From NCBI RefSeq assembly GCF_900105385.1, contig NZ_LT629772.1:558001-622000 (forward strand): a DNA stretch of 64,000 bases. Direction: 5' to 3'. Shown one piece after another: positions 60,735-64,000 of the stretch. This DNA is from Microlunatus soli (lineage in GTDB: Bacteria; Actinomycetota; Actinomycetes; Propionibacteriales; Propionibacteriaceae). Both the position numbers and the translations under genes were made by a program. Under the pieces are notes generated by a model. That model was given only the letters and a program-made list of their open reading frames with translations, had not been told where the DNA came from and ran no database searches. Numbering within the stretch: position 1 is the stretch's first letter; each line of letters begins with the position of its first letter.

Positions 60735-61993
60735 GAGACGAGCTCCTGAGAGACCGGGTGCTGCTGAGCCACCGGAAAGGCCGCGCGGACATCGAACCCG
60801 CCGTCCGGCCGCGGCCCTGCGTCGAAGCTGCCGCCGAGCAGCTCGACCCGATGTCGCAATGAGACCAGTCCGGTGCCGCTTCCGGGAAGTCGATCATGGT
60901 CCGGTGCCGGTGGACCATTGCGGACCGACACCTCGAATCCGTCGGATCGTCGAAGCAGTCCGATCCTAGTGGCGACCGGGCCGGCGTGTTTGATCACATT
61001 GGTCACTGCTTCGCGGATCACTCGGAACGCCGCCTGGTCGATCAGCGTCGGCAGTCCGTCCGGATCATCGGTCCGATCGACCGACAGTTCGAGCCCGGCT
61101 GCCCGCGACGACCGGACCAGCGCATCGAGTTCGGCCAGTCCCGGCTGGGACTGATCGATGTCGGACGCGCCGCTGTCACCGTCGTCCTCGGCACCGGATC
61201 GCCGCAGCACGCCGAGGACCTCACGGAGCTGACGCAGCGTGCTCCGCCCAGTCGTCCTGATCAACTCGACCTGGTCGAGCACACCGGCGGTCCCGAGACG
61301 GTCGGATCCCTGCCGCTGCTCCACCGGACGATCGACGGACCCGGCGGACAGCCGGGACCCGACCGCCCCGGCGTAGAGGACCATCAGCGAGACCTGGTGG
61401 GCGACCACATCATGCATCTCCTCGGCGATCCTGGCCCGTTCCTCGGCCCGGGCCCGGTCGGCCCGAAGTTGCTGTTCCCGCTCGGCCAGTTCTGCTCGTT
61501 CGTCCAGACCGGCGACCAGCCGTCGATGTGCACCCTGCCAACTACCCACCACGGCCGGCATCAGCAGGTAGATCCCGAAGGAGCTCAGCCAGCCGAGCGG
61601 ATCGGACGACCCCTCCTGGCCGAGAACCGTCCGGCGCAGGAGATCGGTCACCGCCGCGGCGATCACCGCGAGCCCGGCGGTGCACAGCGTCAGCAACCGG
61701 CGGCCACGCAGCGATCCGAGATAGATCGCGACGAACATCAGCGGCGGACGTCCGGTGAGCAAGAGCTCCGCGATGGCGGCCGCCATCAGCAGCGGCAGCC
61801 ACCGCTGGCGAACCGTGACGGTGATGATCACCGCCACCGACACGGTCGCGGTAGCGATCTGGCCGACCGGCGAGGGCAGGTGCAGCAGGCCGCGTTCGGG
61901 GAGAATACTGCCGGCCACACCGATCGCCAGCAGGATCAGTAAGGTGACAGCGACTCCGGCCCGCCGTAGCGGATGCCGATCATCGATGATCAC
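60731..61993 (-). CDS. sensor histidine kinase (HisKA_3)
   Basis: 420-residue membrane kinase. Four or five N-terminal membrane segments (for example VAVTLLILLAIGVAGSILP) precede a coiled linker and the HisKA_3 box EERARIAEEMHDVVAHQVSL (phospho-His in MHDVV). The ATPase part has REAVTNVIKHAGP and GSGTGLVSLRHRV. GTG start with AAGGAGG six bases upstream. It lies 55 bases from the ABC permease gene on the same strand. Confidence 0.93.
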   Translation of the reverse strand: MIIDDRHPLRRAGVAVTLLILLAIGVAGSILPERGLLHLPSPVGQIATATVSVAVIITVTVRQRWLPLLMAAAIAELLLTGRPPLMFVAIYLGSLRGRRLLTLCTAGLAVIAAAVTDLLRRTVLGQEGSSDPLGWLSSFGIYLLMPAVVGSWQGAHRRLVAGLDERAELAEREQQLRADRARAEERARIAEEMHDVVAHQVSLMVLYAGAVGSRLSAGSVDRPVEQRQGSDRLGTAGVLDQVELIRTTGRSTLRQLREVLGVLRRSGAEDDGDSGASDIDQSQPGLAELDALVRSSRAAGLELSVDRTDDPDGLPTLIDQAAFRVIREAVTNVIKHAGPVATRIGLLRRSDGFEVSVRNGPPAPDHDRLPGSGTGLVSLRHRVELLGGSFDAGPRPDGGFDVRAAFPVAQQHPVSQELVS

Positions 61994-62048
61994 AGTCGAC
62001 CTCCTTGGTCTCTGACCCGAGCGGTACCGACCGGGCCGGCCCGTCCCG

Positions 62049-64000
62049 TCACGAGGACGAGACTGCGGTCAGCACCTCGACCCGCGCCGCCTTCGCGGCC
62101 GGCCAGATCGAGGCGAGCACGGCTGCCACGACGATACCGACCAGACAGCCGGCGATCACACCGGTGGGCAACGCGAAGTCGGCGATCCGCTGACCGAGCA
62201 TCGCATGCTGCATCACCGCACCACCGAGGATGCCGATCACCAGCCCCAGCAGCGCGCCGAAGATCGCGATCACCAGACTCTCCATCCTGATCATTGCCAT
62301 GATCATCGTCCGGGAGCCGCCGATGGCTCGCAACACGCCCAGCTCGCGGGTGCGCATTCCGACCGATAGCACCAGCGTGTTGACCACACCGAAGACGGCG
62401 ATGATCACCGACAGCGCGAACATCGCATAGATCAGGGTGAACGCGATCTGCTGTCGTTGGATCCCTTGCTGGGCAAGGCCCTCGCGGTCGGTGATCATCA
62501 CGTCCGGGCGCTCGGCGAATCGCTGCTGCAGCTCGGTTCGGACGGCGGCTGGATCGGGCCCGGTGGCGTAGATGGTGTTCAGCGCCGGCTTGATCGACGA
62601 CGGCGCAAGATCGACGTCGTAGAAGAGACTGGCCGACAGCTCGGTCGCCTCGTAGAGTCCGGTGACCGTGGTGCGGATCGACCGTCCGTCGGGGTGCAGG
62701 GTGATCGGCGACCCGATCCGCAGTCCGAGCATGTCGGCCTGATTCTTCGACACCACGGCACCACGGTGCAGGTCGTCGCTGCCGGCGATCATGTTCGGCG
62801 TGAGTACCGTACCGAGCGCCTCGGGCTCGATGGCGGTGATCACCAACCGCGTCGATCCCGACGGAGAATCGATGCCGGTGATGATGTCCCGAGCCGCGGC
62901 TGCGGTCGATACACCCGGCGTGTTGCGGACGGCCCTGAGGTCGGACTCGGCCAGGGTCGCCGCACCACCGGCGGCCGGTTGCAGGACCGTGGTCGCGGCA
63001 GGGGTATTGGCCAGCACTGTCGAGGCGATCAGCTGAGCGAAGGTCGAGGAAAACGTCCCGAACGCACAGATCAGAGCCAGCCCGATGGTGATCGCGGTCC
63101 CAGTCCGGGCCGTACGCCGTGGATCGCGGGCCGCCGTTCGGACCGCCAGCCGAGTGGCGGGACCGATCCGCCGTCCCGAACTGCGGTCTCGATCCGGTGC
63201 CAGCAGTCGGCTGAGCGGGCCGAACGTCAACCGGACCAGCTGGGGTGCCAGCACGAGCATGCCGACGGAGCCGACCAGGATCGACACCAATGCAGCGATC
63301 CGCGGCAGGTTGGCGCTGTCCGGCCGGGCCGTCGCCAGGACGCCGGCCGTCGCGATCGCCACCAGGGCGATCCCCAGCACCGTCGATCGACGGTGCGACG
63401 ACGACGGCTCCGCCACGTCCAGTCGCAAGGCCGCCATCGGTGAGACACGGGCGGCCCGTCGTGCCGCCCCGAGCGCTGCCAGCACGGTAACCACGATCCC
63501 GGTCCCGTATGCGACCGCGACCGCGACAGGCGAGACATGCAACTGGACCGGCTCGTCGCTACGAACGATCCGCAACAGCGCCGGAGCGATCGTCACGCCG
63601 GCCACCCCACCGATCGTCGCGCCGACGAGTCCCAGCGCGGACGCTTCGACGATCACCGACCACCGCACCTGCCGCCGCTTGGCACCGATCGCCCGGAGCA
63701 GCGCGAACTGCCGGGTGCGCTGGCTGATCAGCAGGGTGAAAGTGTTGGCGATCACGAAGGCGCCGACCAGCACTGCGACCGCAGCGAACGGCAGCAGTGT
63801 CATCCGGAGATCGTTCGCGGCGTCAGCCGCCTCGTCGGCCATTGTGGACGCCAGTGTGGCGGCCGACATGACCCGGCTGCCGCCCGGCACGATCCGGTGG
63901 ATCGCCGCGGTGACCGCGGCCGGGTCGGTACCCGGTTCGATGCCGATCTCGATCCGGGACAGGTCACGGGTCAGCAGGGTCGGCTCGGTGGGAGCGAAGG
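62049..64000 (-). CDS. FtsX-type ABC transporter permease, 5' end beyond window
   Basis: Large permease of the MacB/FtsX type; the frame is open to base 64000, so the N-terminus is missing. Two FtsX regions are seen: one near VLVGAFVIANTFTLLISQRT with FALLRAIGAKRRQV, and a C-terminal one with FGVVNTLVLSVGMRTRELGV then LRAIGGSRTMIM. A cytosolic ATPase subunit is expected just beyond the window. Same strand as the two-component genes, an arrangement typical of envelope-stress or peptide-export modules. Confidence 0.9.
   Translation of the reverse strand, partial: FAPTEPTLLTRDLSRIEIGIEPGTDPAAVTAAIHRIVPGGSRVMSAATLASTMADEAADAANDLRMTLLPFAAVAVLVGAFVIANTFTLLISQRTRQFALLRAIGAKRRQVRWSVIVEASALGLVGATIGGVAGVTIAPALLRIVRSDEPVQLHVSPVAVAVAYGTGIVVTVLAALGAARRAARVSPMAALRLDVAEPSSSHRRSTVLGIALVAIATAGVLATARPDSANLPRIAALVSILVGSVGMLVLAPQLVRLTFGPLSRLLAPDRDRSSGRRIGPATRLAVRTAARDPRRTARTGTAITIGLALICAFGTFSSTFAQLIASTVLANTPAATTVLQPAAGGAATLAESDLRAVRNTPGVSTAAAARDIITGIDSPSGSTRLVITAIEPEALGTVLTPNMIAGSDDLHRGAVVSKNQADMLGLRIGSPITLHPDGRSIRTTVTGLYEATELSASLFYDVDLAPSSIKPALNTIYATGPDPAAVRTELQQRFAERPDVMITDREGLAQQGIQRQQIAFTLIYAMFALSVIIAVFGVVNTLVLSVGMRTRELGVLRAIGGSRTMIMAMIRMESLVIAIFGALLGLVIGILGGAVMQHAMLGQRIADFALPTGVIAGCLVGIVVAAVLASIWPAAKAARVEVLTAVSSS

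Overview
The window is a 64-kb piece of the chromosome of a high-GC Actinomycetota. Three things point there: GC-rich codons with many GTG starts, ATGA-type start/stop overlaps, and a conserved actinobacterial housekeeping order. Read right to left on the minus strand, that order is recG, rsmD, coaD, sepIVA-like, DUF177, rpmF, rnc, mutM, then smc, ftsY, ffh, and finally rpsP, khpA, rimM, trmD. A member of Propionibacteriales (for example a Microlunatus relative) is my inference, not something the sequence proves. I see no rRNA, tRNA, CRISPR array, prophage or insertion sequence.

Layout. 1-7.1 kb: trmD (cut by the window edge), rimM, khpA and rpsP, a secreted S1 protease with a subtilisin-inhibitor-like lipoprotein, an amidohydrolase, and ffh. 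7.4-30.2 kb: an accessory block between ffh and ftsY. It holds ohr, a beta-glucoside uptake and hydrolysis operon (ABC transporter, VOC protein, aldo/keto reductase, GH1) with a facing ROK regulator, a Nudix hydrolase, a CPA1 antiporter, a membrane protein with a Q/P/Y/G repeat tail, a TetR gene divergent from a glycosidase-like/membrane/epoxide hydrolase operon, small membrane proteins, a VWA surface protein and an AraC regulator. 30.3-39.6 kb: ftsY, a divergent cupin/MarR pair, a DUF4188-DoxX-DUF3419 operon, and smc. 39.9-47.2 kb: GtrA, GNAT, glpK, DUF1963, an MBL hydrolase divergent from an AraC regulator, and the remains of a broken SDR/HxlR gene pair. 47.2-54.2 kb: the mutM-to-recG housekeeping block. 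54.3-57.6 kb: a TPP riboswitch followed by thiM-thiE-thiD-tenA. 57.6-64 kb: LysR divergent from an EamA exporter, a VOC protein, and a two-component system beside an FtsX-type ABC permease that runs off the window.

How the genes work together. The backbone covers ribosome maturation (S16, RimM, TrmD, RsmD, L32, RNase III), SRP targeting (Ffh, FtsY), chromosome organisation (SMC) and DNA repair (MutM, RecG). The sugar operon lacks its own ATPase and probably shares one encoded elsewhere. The thiamine operon salvages thiazole and pyrimidine moieties under TPP control.

Most worth a second look: an S16 protein carrying a C-terminal sunset-type domain; the glucoside operon with a repressor-type palindrome inside its promoter; the Q/P/Y/G repeat tail; a 20-bp perfect palindrome before tetR; the DUF4188-DoxX-DUF3419 lipid-like operon; and the fossil divergent gene pair at 46.8-47.2 kb. 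I did not find one clearly new multi-gene defence or mobile system.
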